From NCBI RefSeq assembly GCF_012489685.1, contig NC_080043.1, positions 62,861,920 through 62,925,919 on the forward strand: a DNA stretch of 64,000 bases, given 5' to 3'. This document shows, in pieces, positions 43,021-54,600 of the stretch. Origin of the DNA: Lotus japonicus (taxonomy: Eukaryota > Streptophyta > Magnoliopsida > Fabales > Fabaceae). The notes beneath the pieces are model-generated. The model made no database searches and had not been told where the DNA came from. It was given only the letters and a program-made list of their open reading frames with translations. The position numbers and the translations under genes were made by a program. Positions within the stretch are counted from its first letter, which is position 1. Each line of letters begins with the position of its first letter.

Positions 43021-45185
43021 TGTAAGACCTGAATTTTCAGAACAAGCTAGTTTCCGACTCACGCGTAGAATCAGTGTAAGCGTGACAGGAGTTTGATATT
43101 TGAGGAAGATTAATGAAGAAGAAAGTTCAGGAATTGCTTGAGGAATGTTGCGTAGTCGTTTTCGGAGTTAGTGCGAGTCGTCTGCACACTTGCCTTAGGG
43201 CGAGCGTGTCCAGAATAGGCTATTTCGCTCTTAAAGCAACGTTTTGAGCGAGATTTCGAACTCTCGGAAAATTTAAAGATTCTCTTTATTTTTCCATCGA
43301 CCAACGTTTCATTTCGGAACTCTGGACTGTACGCACGATAGGTTTCACTTTTCGGATGTCCGCCGACGCTAATTTCTTTGCTTCGAAACCCTATTTTCGA
43401 GCAATGGATGAAGACTTTTTCTATTCGGGACTTCTAACGAAGATTCTGTCCGCGCTGCCAGACTTTTTTCGACGTTTCCAATCTTTCTTCAGTAGGAAGT
43501 TTTGTCGTTTGAGCATCACAGCAAAAAGTAGTTTTTCGGGGCAGACTAACCGACACCGCTTTTGAGTTTTTCGATATCGTTTTTCCCAAATCCTAGATAT
43601 TTGTTTTGAGTTCTGGAATTCTGACGCTAGAATCTCTCTTAGAATTCCACGGTGATCGTGCTGCAAAAATCAGAATCGCGAAATTTTCATTTTCCCGCGA
43701 TTTCGCCCGCCTATAAATAGCACGAAAAAAAGCAAAAATCTCCTCATTTGCAACCATTGAGGCCGCGAGTTCTAGGGGGAGAAGAGGAGGAGAGATTTTC
43801 GCGAAATCTTGACCAATATTCGTGAAGTTCGTCCCTACTTCTAGGTATCGAGGTAACTATCATGAATCCTGCCTCTGATTGTTGTTTCTGTTGCGTTTCT
43901 GAAGTCGTTTCTGTGCTCACAGTTTTGAGCTTTTTCTAAAATTGTCCGATTTCTCTGATTTCTCGCTTGGGTTATGTTCCTTATGTTCCCCTGAGTCTAA
44001 AACCTCTGTCAGTAAACTCTGATTGCGATTCAGTTGTCCAGGATCTGAAAAATTGACTCAAAACTCTTTTTGTCTCACATTTCGAAACTTTATTGTCGTA
44101 AAGACTTAATCTGACTTCGTGCCTTTAGGATTTGTTGTCACGGATGTCATGAGGATCGTTGCTGTCAAATCTGTTTTCAGAACTGATAACTTTGAAGTTT
44201 TGAGCCTTTATTTTGGACCAAAATGCCCCTGCGTAGTCGTATTTCGACCCGATTGTCCGAAAATTGTTCTGACAGTTTCTTTGCCTTAGTTTTACCCTAA
44301 AACTACCTTGTAAACTGATTTGATCGAAGAAAAAGAGCCGAAGCCCTTTTCTCCTTATGGCCGTGGGTTTTTCCCAAGGGGGGGGAGTTTTTCGTTTTCG
44401 AAAGCTTGTCCTTTCGTACCCGTTTGTCGTATTCTGAAGCTTTGATGCTTTGTCTATCGTTTATGTATTGTTTTCCGATCGAACTAATCGATTTTGTTTG
44501 AATTCTGCTTTGTTTTTCTCCGAGGTTCAGTTGAAGGAACTTTGGAAAGTTCAGAGCACTTGAGTGAAGGAGCTTGTGATTTCGAAGCTGGAACAGCTCG
44601 AGGTTAGGGCAACTTACTATATATTAGCTATGAATGCATGATAGGCGTCGATCAATTCGACTTATGCTTTACTTTGATGTTGATTGTGTTGATGAACTGA
44701 TGTTGTGATGTTGTGCTTTGTTGGATTGTGCGTTTTGACGCGACTTCGGAGTGGAGATTCATTGATCAGGTGATCTTTGATGTTTCGGGTTGGATGAACA
44801 ACCCTAGGCAAGTTCAAACGAGGGGTTTGGGACTTAGCCATTTATTGGGATTTGTTGGAATTCTTAGACTTTCCCCGGGAAACTTCTTTTGGGTGGTTGG
44901 TTTTCGGAAAACCTAGAATGAATAGAATTTTATAAACTAGAGACTTTGGGAGACTTAGACTTTGAGAAATAAACTCATAACCTGACTAATTCAATTCGAA
45001 ACGTTTTTACTAAATGAATAGTTATAGGAGAACTAAAGGGGAAAACATTTACGAAAGACGGGGAAAAGTCGACCTTTGTTGTGGGTTTGGAGAGCTATCG
45101 GAATTGGGGAAAGCCACTAAGGTGAGCTATGGTGATGATTGAAGTCACCGAGTACTTTAGTACTCTTGGGGAGTGTTGTGGAGCC

Positions 45186-45324
45186 GTGTTGTATTGACCG
45201 ACACCTAGTGCTCTTGTTGTTTGGGATGTGTTGTATTGACCGACACTAGACCCTTGTGTTTTCTTGTTGGAGTTGTGTTGTATTGACCGACACTTACTCC
45301 GAGTTGTGTTGTATTGACCGACAC
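45186..45324. repeat. GTGTTGTATTGACCGACAC repeats in the G2 LTR
   Basis: Four exact 19-bp copies at 45186, 45228, 45275 and 45306, with GTGT/ACAC ends that are themselves an inverted repeat. Spacers differ in length and sequence. The same set is in the other LTR (53850-53988). Confidence 0.9.
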
Positions 45325-45418
45325 TAACTCATTGGGTTTGGTTGAGATTGGGTTGTGCGCTAGACACTTTCGTGGTAAGGACGATTCGTTGTTTGGCTAA
45401 CCACGTTGCATTCAATCG

Positions 45419-45654
45419 GGTGAATAACGGGAATGGTTCACCTGTGCATATCATGGTGAATAACGGGAATGGTTCACCTTGCATTAATGATGAATAATGG
45501 GAATGGTTCATCATTCGGTGAATAACGGGAATGGTTCACCAAGGATGAATAACGGGAGTGGTTCATCCAGGATGGATTTCATCTAGGATGGATAACGGGA
45601 ATGGTCCATCCATAGTGAAAATGCTTCACTTGTGGCGAACGGGAACGCGTCACA
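45419..45654. repeat. Palindrome array with TAACGGGAATGG core in the G2 5' LTR
   Basis: Six units share the core TAACGGGAATGG (or one change from it), with different but self-complementary arms: GGTGAA/TTCACC (45419-45442, 45455-45478, 45517-45540), AATGATGAA/TTCATCATT (45486-45515), GGATGAA/TTCATCC (45543-45568) and GGATGGA/TCCATCC (45586-45611). GTGAA/TTCAC (45615-45629) and an imperfect unit at 45631-45654 follow. The same array is at 54083-54318 in the other LTR. Confidence 0.9.
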
Positions 45655-45780
45655 AATCCGGATTCATATTGTGCATTTCACGCATACATTCATGCTGACT
45701 GAGACTGTGTGTTGTTTGTTTATTGAAGCAATGTTAGAGCCATAACATGCTAGGATTACTTATATGCTTATATAACAACT

Positions 45781-45794
45781 TATATATATATACC
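45781..45794 (+). promoter_or_regulatory. TATA-rich promoter in the G2 LTR
   Basis: TATATATATATACCC followed 70 bp later by the ORF start. All four LTR families keep a TATATATACC stretch in this position, just before TTGACCCT and the GGGCGGTCGGCC motif. Transcription from here would place the LTR-encoded ORF at the very 5' end of the genomic RNA. Confidence 0.6.
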
Positions 45795-45861
45795 CTGTCA
45801 CATGTTGTGTGTATATGTACTTATTGCTGTGAGTTGACCCTAGCGCCTTGGCTTTGTTTGT

Positions 45862-46563
45862 ATGTTTGTCTTTGGGCGGTCGGCCTGCTGCCAGATGTCG
45901 ATGGCCGACTGGTTCTCGACGGTCTCTCCCTCGGGGGGGATCAGATATGAGTTGCTGGATAGGGATGCCCCCACCGCTTGGGTGATCGATGTGGCTGGTC
46001 ACCGGGCGACGTATAGGGGAAGGGTCATGGAGGACCGGACGGATGAGCGAGGACGCCTGACGAGCGGAGTGCTACGGCGTATGGAGCTGAGTTTTGACTT
46101 GCCGCCCTCAGTTAATTGTGGACCAGGCACTGGATATGCACCACCTGCACCACCTCCGACTTCACCTTCTGTTGAGGAGGACCCAGAGGAGATCGAGCCT
46201 GCTGTTGCTGCTACACCTGTTGTGCCACCTCCGGCTACTGCCATCGCTTCTACCGACGTGGCGTTGTCCTCTAGGCTCGTACAGCCGAGGAGGGAGTCTG
46301 TTGTCCCATCTGTCTCACGTCTCTTATCTTTCTCTTCACCGCACGGCTACCGTGTGGACCCCTTGATGAGGGTGGAGGAGGAGGATGTTCTCACAGGAGA
46401 GGTGGATGTGGAGACCGGCTCGACTAGGGCGGTGCGCAGGACAGTGAGGAGGGAGGTTATGGATTTGGACACCGAGATGATTACGGTGGATTCCGACTCT
46501 GACTCCGAGAGCAGTGGGGAGAGCTACTCGCCGAGCAGCGATGAGGAGGAGGAGGATTGGTGA
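45862..46563 (+). CDS. LTR-encoded acidic protein, G2 5' LTR, 233 aa
   Basis: ATG at 45862 (a second ATG 12 codons later could also serve). Residues about 14-90 are the conserved part (MADWFSTVSP, HRATYRGRVMEDRTDERGRL, LRRMELSFDLPPS). Residues 90-140 are Pro/Ala-rich, then an Arg-rich stretch (GYRVDPLMRV, RAVRRTVRREV) and an acidic Ser/Asp/Glu C-terminus (VDSDSDSESSGE). No known retroelement domain is recognised. Codon comparison with G1 shows mostly synonymous differences in the conserved part. It lies between the LTR promoter and the primer site, so it is the first ORF on the genomic RNA. Function unknown; the acidic tail would fit a nucleic-acid- or chromatin-related factor, but this is speculation. 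Confidence 0.65.
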   Translation: MFVFGRSACCQMSMADWFSTVSPSGGIRYELLDRDAPTAWVIDVAGHRATYRGRVMEDRTDERGRLTSGVLRRMELSFDLPPSVNCGPGTGYAPPAPPPTSPSVEEDPEEIEPAVAATPVVPPPATAIASTDVALSSRLVQPRRESVVPSVSRLLSFSSPHGYRVDPLMRVEEEDVLTGEVDVETGSTRAVRRTVRREVMDLDTEMITVDSDSDSESSGESYSPSSDEEEEDW

Positions 46564-47025
46564 GATGAGCTGGGAGGGTAGGTTAGGATTAGTGACATTT
46601 TTTTGTGTAGAGCTCTGATCGTCAGTTTCTTTTTGGGAAAGGGTAGGTTCCGATGTGTGGCTTTTTGTGTGGTTCTTTTGAGGAGGATCACAGAGAGTCT
46701 GTCGGAGTATAGAGGTCTTCCTTTCAGGCCATTTTTGAGTGCCGACTTTCTCTTGGATAACTGTATTTTGATACTTTTACTCACAGTTCTGGTTTGTATA
46801 TTTGCCTGCGGGCGTATTACTTTGGAGTCACTGCGGCTTCGCGTGACATGGAGTGCAGCCGAGGCTGTACAGATGTATATGTTTGTATATCGGTTAGTTT
46901 AGTTGTTGGGTGTTGTCTCTACTTCTTTATCGCTTTGATTTAAAGGAAAAAAAAAATTACCTGTTTTCCGCGTAAAGTTATTTTTGGTTACTAAAGTGAC
47001 ACCTGGAAATCGGGGTGTTACATTG

Positions 47026-47037
47026 TGGTATCAGAGC
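47026..47037 (+). promoter_or_regulatory. G2 primer binding site, initiator tRNA-Met type
   Basis: TGGTATCAGAGC, 3 bp after the 5' LTR. Confidence 0.9.
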
Positions 47038-47229
47038 TTAGTCGAGTCTTTTGGGAGTCTTTGGGGAATAGGTCTTCTGTGCTAGGTTGTGTGACTCTGC
47101 AAAGAGTGAAAATTGATTGTCTGCAGGACGATTTTTCGTTCTAATTGATTGCATGGTTGTTTAACCATATGTAATAGTTTGGTGCTATTCTACGATTAGG
47201 ACTAACAGTTTTCTTGGGGCTAACAGACG

Positions 47230-49506
47230 ATGGTGAACACGAATCAGCTAGCGGAGATGATGGCCACTATGGCCCAGGCAATGACTAACCAAGCGAATGA
47301 CAACGCTTTGAGACGTGCTGCGGAGGAAGCGCGTGATCAACACCAGCGTCAGAGGGAGGCGACTTTGGATCAGAACAGAGGGTTGAATGACTTCAGGAGA
47401 CAGGATCCGCCTAAGTTTTCGAGAGGTACTGACCCGGACAAAGCGGAACTCTGGATAGAGGAGATTGAGAAGATCTTTGGAGTGTTACAGACTGCTGAGG
47501 GAGCCAAAGTGGGGCTGGCAACCTATCTGTTGTTGGGAGATGCTGAATACTGGTGGAGAGGCGCCAGAGGAATGATGGAGGCAAATCATGTGGAGGTGAA
47601 CTAGAATTCTTTTCGAACAGCTTTTCTCGAGAAGTATTTCCCGGACAGTGCTCGTGACGAGCGTGAATCACAGTTTCTGACTCTGAAACAAGGAAGCATG
47701 ACCATTCCGGAGTATGCTGCCAAGTTAGAGTCTCTGGCAAAGTACTTTCGGTTTTTCCGTGATCAAGTTGATGAACCCTACATGTGCAAGAGATTTATGA
47801 GGGGATTGAGGCCTGATATTGAAGATTCGGTGAGACCATTGGGGATCATGAGATTCCAGGCATTGGTTTAGAAGGCAACTGAGGTGGAATTGATGAAGAA
47901 TCGGAGATACAACAGGGCTGGAACAGGAGGACCGGTGAGGTCGACACCACAGAGTTTTCAGGGAAAAGGGAGGTTTCAGGCGAGGAAGCCATATCAACGA
48001 CCTGCGGGGAGAGGATTTACCCCGGGATCTTACAAGCCTATGGCTGCTGCTACTTCTGGAGGGTCGGGAAGCCGTACCCCAAATCGTGAAGTGACTTGTT
48101 TCCGTTGTGGAGGAATGGAGCACTATGCAAACAATTGCACGAGGCCACCAAGATGCTACAACTGCAATAAATCTGGGCATCTGGCTACGGAATGCAAGGC
48201 ACCGAAGGTTGAACCGGCTGTGAATGCTGTTAGTGGGAAGCGCCCAGTGGCGAAGGGAAGAGTGTATACCATGGATGGAGAAGAGGCTGAAGGAGCTGAT
48301 GGTTTGATCAGAGGAGAATGTGAAATTGACGGTAATCTTCTAACTGTACTCTTTGATTCTGGTGCAACTCATTCATTTGTCTCTAAGGATTGCGTATCAA
48401 GACTGCATCTGCCTATTACTACTTTGAGTTTTGATCTTATGGTAACTACACCTGCTAGGACTCTAATTGCTAATGCCGCATGCATGCACTGTTCAGTAGT
48501 ATATAAAGATAGAACTTTTCATGCCAACCTAGTATGTCTACCCCTTAAAAACCTAGATGTAATCCTAGGGATGGATTGGTTATCCCACTACCATTGTCTT
48601 TTGGACTGTAGTCGAAAGAAAGTGGTGTTCCCAGACTCGGATCTTTTCGAGTATCTTTCTATTAACCACATTAGTGCATCGTTGAGCGAGGGCACTCAGA
48701 AGTACTTTTCATTGCTAAGTCTGGAGGGGAAGAAGGAATCGGATATTCAAGGTATTCCGGTGGTTCGAGATTTTGCGGATGTTTTTCCTGGAGATGTACC
48801 TGGACTGCCGCCTGTACGCGATGTGGAGTTTGTGATCGACATTGTACCCGGAACCGGACCGATTTCGATTGCACCTTACCGTATGGCACCTGCGGAGTTA
48901 GCGGAGTTGAAATCTCAGTTGGAGGATCTTTCGGCAAAAGGATTCATTCGACCAAGTGTTTCACCGTGGGGAGCGCCAGTGTTGTTAGTTAAGAAGAAAG
49001 ACGGAAGGTCGAGATTGTGTGTGGACTATCGACAACTGAACAAGGCGACGATCAAGAACAGATACCCGTTGCCGAGGATAGATGATTTGATGGATCAATT
49101 ACGAGGGGCTGCTGTATTTTCGAAGATAGATTTGAAATCAGGCTATCATCAGATCAGAGTGAAGACTGAGGATATACCGAAGACTGCATTCAGAACACGC
49201 TACGGACACTACGAGTACCTAGTGATGCCGCTTGGAGTGACAAATGCACCTGCTGTTTTCATGGATTACATGAACCGCATCTTTCATGAGTTCTTAGATC
49301 GGTTTGTGGTGGTGTTTATCGATGATATATTGATATATTCGAAGGATGCAACGGAACATGAAGGACATTTGCGCCAAGTTCTACAAGTGTTGAGAGAAAA
49401 GAAGCTGTATGCGAACCCTTCCAAGTGTGAATTCTGGCTGAAGGAAGTTAATTTCTTAGGCCACGTTATCTCAAAGGAAGGCATAGTGTGGATCCGGCGA
49501 AAGTAG
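47230..49506 (+). pseudogene. gag-pol: G2 gag-protease-RT, first part, two in-frame TAG
   Basis: One frame from ATG 47230 to a stop at 49504-49506, interrupted by TAG at 47602-47604 (Trp in the G3 gag) and 47869-47871 (Glu in G3). Gag domain with YLLLGDAEYWWRG to about 47860, basic linker, two zinc knuckles near 48097-48195 ([28 protein letters not shown]). Aspartic protease [12 protein letters not shown] near 48350, reverse transcriptase with [24 protein letters not shown] and the catalytic FIDDILIYS near 49316. The frame ends abnormally just after GHVISKEG, where the rest of pol continues in another frame. Confidence 0.9.
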
Positions 49507-51647
49507 AGACTGTTTTGGCTTGGGAGCAACCGAAGACAGTGACAGAAATCAGAAGTTTTGTGGGTTTGGCTGGATACTATAGACGCTTCATTGAGGGATT
49601 TGCCAAGATCGTTGGACCTTTGACTCAACTGACGAGGAAGGATCAACCTTTTGCATGGACAGAGGCGTGTGAAACAAGTTTTCAGACTCTGAAGGAACGT
49701 TTGACGACGTCACATGTGCTTATTTTGCCGCAACCGGAGGAACCTTATGAAGTTTATTGTGATGCTTCGTATCAAGGCTTGGGATGTGTGTTGATGCAAC
49801 ATCGAAAAGTGGTGGCTTATGCTTCGAGACAGTTGAAGACTCATGAGAAGAACTATCCGACTCATGATTTGGAGTTAGCTGCCATTGTGTTTTCGCTGAA
49901 AATCTGGAGACATTACCTCTATGGTTGTACTTTCACGATATTTAGCGATCACAAGAGCCTTAAATACTTGTTTGATCAGAAGGAGCTGAACATGAGGCAA
50001 CGAAGATGGATGGAGTTCATCAAAGACTATGAGTTTACGTTGCAATATCACCCTGGGAAGGCGAATGCAGTTGCTGATGCTTTGAGCAGAAAGATGCATG
50101 TCTCGTCAATGATGGTTAAAGAGCTGGAGTTACTGGAACAATTTCGAGATATGAGTCTAGGTGTGACACCGTCTGAGGGAAAGTTGAAGTTCGGTATGAT
50201 CAGAATTGCCAGTGGACTGATGGAAGAGATTAGAGAGCAACAACTGCAAGATGAGTTTCTGCTGGAGAAGAAGAACTTAGTGATTCAAGGGAAAGACCCG
50301 GAATTCAAGATCGGAACTGACGATATCTTAAGATGCAAGAACAGAGTGTGTGTACCCAATAATCCAGAATTGAGAAGGCTGATCATGGATGAAGGGCACA
50401 AGAGCAAATGGAGTATTCATCCGGGAATGACCAAGATGTATCAAGATTTGAAGCTGAATTTCTGGTGGCCAGGAATGAAGAAACAAGTGGCCGAGTATGT
50501 AGCTGCATGTTTGACTTGTCAGAAGGCAAAGGTAGAGCATCAAAGACCTGCTGGTATGCTACAGAGCTTAGACGTGCCAGAATGGAAATGGGATAGTATA
50601 TCCATGGATTTTGTGGTGGCTTTGCCAAGGACACAGAAGAGACACGATTCGATTTGGGTGATTGTGGATCGTTTGACCAAGTCAGCGCATTTTCTACCAG
50701 TGAGAACTACCTACAATGTGGAGAAGTTGGCTGAGATCTATGTGGCGGAGATTGTGAGACTACATGGGGTTCCGACAAGTATTGTGTCTGATCGGGATCC
50801 AAAGTTTACTTCGCACTTTTGGGGAGCTCTTCATGATGCGTTAGGAACCAAGCTGAGGTTGAGTTCGGCGTATCATCCACAAACGGATGGGCAAACAGAA
50901 AGAACTATTCAGTCGCTAGAGGATCTACTACGGGCTTGTGTGTTAGATAACAGAGGAAGCTGGGATGATCTTCTGCCATTGGTGGAATTCACCTACAACA
51001 ATAGTTTCCATGCGAGCATTGGGATGACACCGTATGAAGCTTTGTATGGTCGGAAGTGTAGGACACCTTTGTGTTGGTATCAAGATGGGGAGAGTTTGTT
51101 GATTGGGCCAGAAATGCTGCAACAGACGACGGAGAAGGTTAAGCAGATCAGAGAACAGATGAGAGCTTCACAGAGCAGACAGAAGAGTTATGCTGATCAG
51201 AGACGTAGGACCCTAGAGTTTGAGGAAGGTGACCATGTGTTTCTACGAGTTACTCAGACTACGGGGGTTGGACGAGCTATTAAGTCAAGGAAGCTTGCGC
51301 CAAAGTTTATTGGGCCTTATCAAATCACTCGACGTGTTGGACCAGTTGCATATCAGATTGCACTACCGCCATTTCTTTCCAACATTCATGATGTATTTCA
51401 TGTGTCGCAGTTGAGGAAGTACATTCCAGATCCGACTCATGTAATCGAGCCAGACAATGTTGAACTGAAGGATGATTTGACCTTTGAGGCACCGCCAGTG
51501 AGTATTGGGGATAGGAGAGTGAAACAGCTGAGGGGAAAGCAGATTCCGTTGGTAAAGGTGATATGGAACAAGGATACGGGGGATGCTACATGGGAATTGG
51601 AAGATAAGATTAAGGAATTGTACCCCGGACTTTTTGCTGAACTCTGA
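49488..51647 (+). pseudogene. pol: G2 RT end, RNase H, integrase and chromodomain-like tail
   Basis: 719 codons, continuing pol after a frameshift near 49482-49488 that is best explained by loss of one base. RT thumb ([20 protein letters not shown]), RNase H with D ([11 protein letters not shown]), E ([13 protein letters not shown]) and D ([11 protein letters not shown]). Integrase HHCC finger ([19 protein letters not shown]) and core D (SMDFVVALP), D (VSDRDPKF), E ([11 protein letters not shown]). Then a GPY/F-type segment ([16 protein letters not shown]) and a C-terminal [20 protein letters not shown] / VIWN....ATWELE tail typical of chromoviruses, thought to direct integration to chromatin marks. 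No stop inside. Confidence 0.9.
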
Positions 51648-51684
51648 GTTTCGAGGACGAAACTTTCTTTTTGGAGGGGAGTAT
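51647..51684 (+). promoter_or_regulatory. G2 hairpin and polypurine tract before the 3' LTR
   Basis: AGTTTCGAGGACGAAACT (51647-51664) is an inverted repeat overlapping the pol stop codon, and GGAGGGGAG (51673-51681) is the polypurine tract for plus-strand priming. The hairpin is conserved in G3 (30965-30982). Confidence 0.8.
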
Positions 51685-54600
51685 TGTAAGACCTGAATTT
51701 TCAGAACAAGCTAGTTTCCGACTCACGCGTAGAATCAGTGTAAGCGTGACAGGAGTTTGATATTTGAGGAAGATTAATGAAGAAGAAAGTTCAGGAATTG
51801 CTTGAGGAATGTTGCGTAGTCGTTTTCGGAGTTAGTGCGAGTCGTCTGCACACTTGCCTTAGGGCGAGCGTGTCCAGAATAGGCTATTTCGCTCTTAAAG
51901 CAACGTTTTGAGCGAGATTTCGAACTCTCGGAAAATTTAAAGATTCTCTTTATTTTTCCATCGACCAGCGTTTCATTTCGGAACTCTGGACTGTACGCAC
52001 GATAGGTTTCACTTTTCGGATGTCCGCCGACGCTAATTTCTTTGCTTCGAAACCCTATTTTCGAGCAATGGATGAAGACTTTTTCTATTCGGGACTTCTA
52101 ACGAAGATTCCGTCCGCGTTGCAAGACTTGTTTCGACGTTTCCAATCTTTCTTCAGTAGGAAGTTTTATCGTTTGAGCATCACAGCAAAAAGTAGTTTTT
52201 CGGGGCAGACTAACCGACACCGCTTTTGAGTTTTTCGATATAGTTTTTCCCAAATCCTAGATATTTGTTTTGAGTTCTGGAATTCTGACGCTAGAATCTC
52301 TCTTAGAATTCCACGGTGATCGTGCTGCAAAAATCGGAATCGCGAAATTTTCATTTTCCCGCGATTTCGCCCGCCTATAAATAGCGCGAAAAAAAGCAAA
52401 AATCTCCTCATTTGCAACCATTGAGGCCGCGAGTTCTAGGGGGAGAAGAGGAGGAGAGATTTTCGCGAAATCTTGACCAATCTTCGTGCAGTTCGTCCCT
52501 ACTTCTAGGTATCGAGGTAACTATCATGAATCCTGCCTCTGATTGTTGTTTCTGTTGCGTTTCTGAAGTCGTTTCTGTGCTCACAGTTTTGAGCTTTTTC
52601 TAAAATTGTCCGATTTCTCTGATTTCTCGCTTGGGTTATGTTCCTTATGTTCCCCTGAGTCTAAAACCTCTGTCAGTAAACTCTGATTGCGATTCAGTTG
52701 TCCAGGATCTGAAAAATTGACTCAAAACTCTTTTTGTCTCACATTTCGAAACTTTATTGTCGTAAAGACTTAATCTGACTTCGTGCCTTTAGGATTTGTT
52801 GTCACGGATGTCATGAGGATCGTTGCTGTCAAATCTGTTTTCAGAACTGATAACTTTGAAGTTTTGAGCCTTTATTTTGGACCAAAATGCCCCTGCGTAG
52901 TCGTATTTCGACCCGATTGTCCGAAAATTGTTCTGACAGTTTCTTTGCCTTAGTTTTACCTTAAAACTACCTTGTAAACTGATTTGATCGAAGAAAAAGA
53001 GCCGAAGCCCTTTTCTCCTTATGGCCGTGGGTTTTTCCTAAGGGGGGGGAGTTTTTCGTTTTCGAAAGCTTGTCCTTTCGTACCCGTTTGTCGTATTCTG
53101 AAGCTTTGATGCTTTGTCTATCGTTTATGTATTGTTTTGCGATCGAACTAATCGATTTTGTTTGAATTCTGCTTTGTTTTTCTCCGAGGTTCAGTTGAAG
53201 GAACTTTGGAAAGTTCAGAGCACTTGAGTGAAGGAGCTTGTGATTTCGAAGCTGGAACAGCTCGAGGTTAGGGCAACTTACTATATATTAGCTATGAATG
53301 CATGATAGGCGTCGATCAATTCGACTTATGCTTTACTTTGATGTTGATTGTGTTGATGAACTGATGTTGTGATGTTGTGCTTTGTTGGATTGTGCGTTTT
53401 GACGCGACTTCGGAGTGGAGATTCATTGATCTGGTGATCTTTGATGTTTCGGGTTGGATGAACAACCCTAGGCAAGTTCAAACGAGGGGTTTGGGACTTA
53501 GCCATTTATTGGGATTTGTTGGAATTCTTAGACTTTCCCCGGGAAACTTCTTTTGGGTGGTTGGTTTTCGGAAAACCTAGAATGAATAGAATTTTATAAA
53601 CTAGAGACTTTGGGAGACTTAGACTTTGAGAAATAAACTCATAACCTGACTAATTCAATTCGAAACGTTTTTACTAAATGAATAGTTATAGGAGAACTAA
53701 AGGGGAAAACATTTACGAAAGACGGGGAAAGGTCGACCTTTGTTGTGGGTTTGGAGAGCTATCGGAATTGGGGAAAGCCACTAAGGTGAGCTATGGTGAT
53801 GATTGAAGTCACCGAGTACTTTAGTACTCTTGGGGAGTGTTGTGGAGCCGTGTTGTATTGACCGACACCTAGTGCTCTTGTTGTTTGGGCTGTGTTGTAT
53901 TGACCGACACTAGACCCTTGTGTTTTCTTGTTGGAGTTGTGTTGTATTGACCGACACTTACTCCGAGTTGTGTTGTATTGACCGACACTAACTCATTGGG
54001 TTTGGTTGAGATTGGGTTGTGCGCTAGACACTTTCGTGGTAAGGACGATTCGTTGTTTGGCTAACCACGTTGCATTCAATCGGGTGAATAACGGGAATGG
54101 TTCACCTGTGCATATCATGGTGAATAACGGGAATGGTTCACCTTGCATTAATGATGAATAACGGGAATGGTTCATCATTCGGTGAATAACGGGAATGGTT
54201 CACCAAGGATGAATAACGGGAATGGTTCATCCAGGATGGATTTCATCCAGGATGGATAACGGGAATGGTCCATCCATAGTGAAAATGCTTCACTTGTGGC
54301 GAACGGGAACGCGTCACAAATCCGGATTCATATTGTGCATTTCACGCATACATTCATGCTGACTGAGACTGTGTGCTGTTTGTTTATTGAAGCAATGTTA
54401 GAGCCATAACATGCTAGGATTACTTATATGCTTATATAACAACTTATATATATATACCCTGTCACATGTTGTGTGTATATGTACTTATTGCTGTGAGTTG
54501 ACCCTAGCGCATTGGCTTTGTTTGTATGTTTGTCTTTGGGCGGTCGGCCTGCTGCCAGATGTCGATGGCCGACTGGTTCTCGACGGTCTCTCCCTCGGGG

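Larger units (their letters stand above)
43021..47022 (+). repeat. G2 5' LTR
   Basis: TGTAAGACCTG...GGTGTTACA, 4,002 bp. It contains in order the GTCGATCAATTCGAC motif (44647), four GTGTTGTATTGACCGACAC repeats (45186-45324), the TTTGGCTAACCA motif (45391), a palindrome array (45419-45654), a TATA-rich promoter (45781-45794) and a 233-codon ORF (45862-46563). Confidence 0.95.

Noticed and set aside
45419..45654. CRISPR-like repeat array
   Set aside because: Units are short, nearly adjacent, self-complementary and in a eukaryotic LTR; there are no unique spacers of constant length and no cas genes.
47026..47037. tRNA gene fragment
   Set aside because: TGGTATCAGAGC at LTR edges is the primer binding site, not part of a tRNA gene; no cloverleaf is present nearby.
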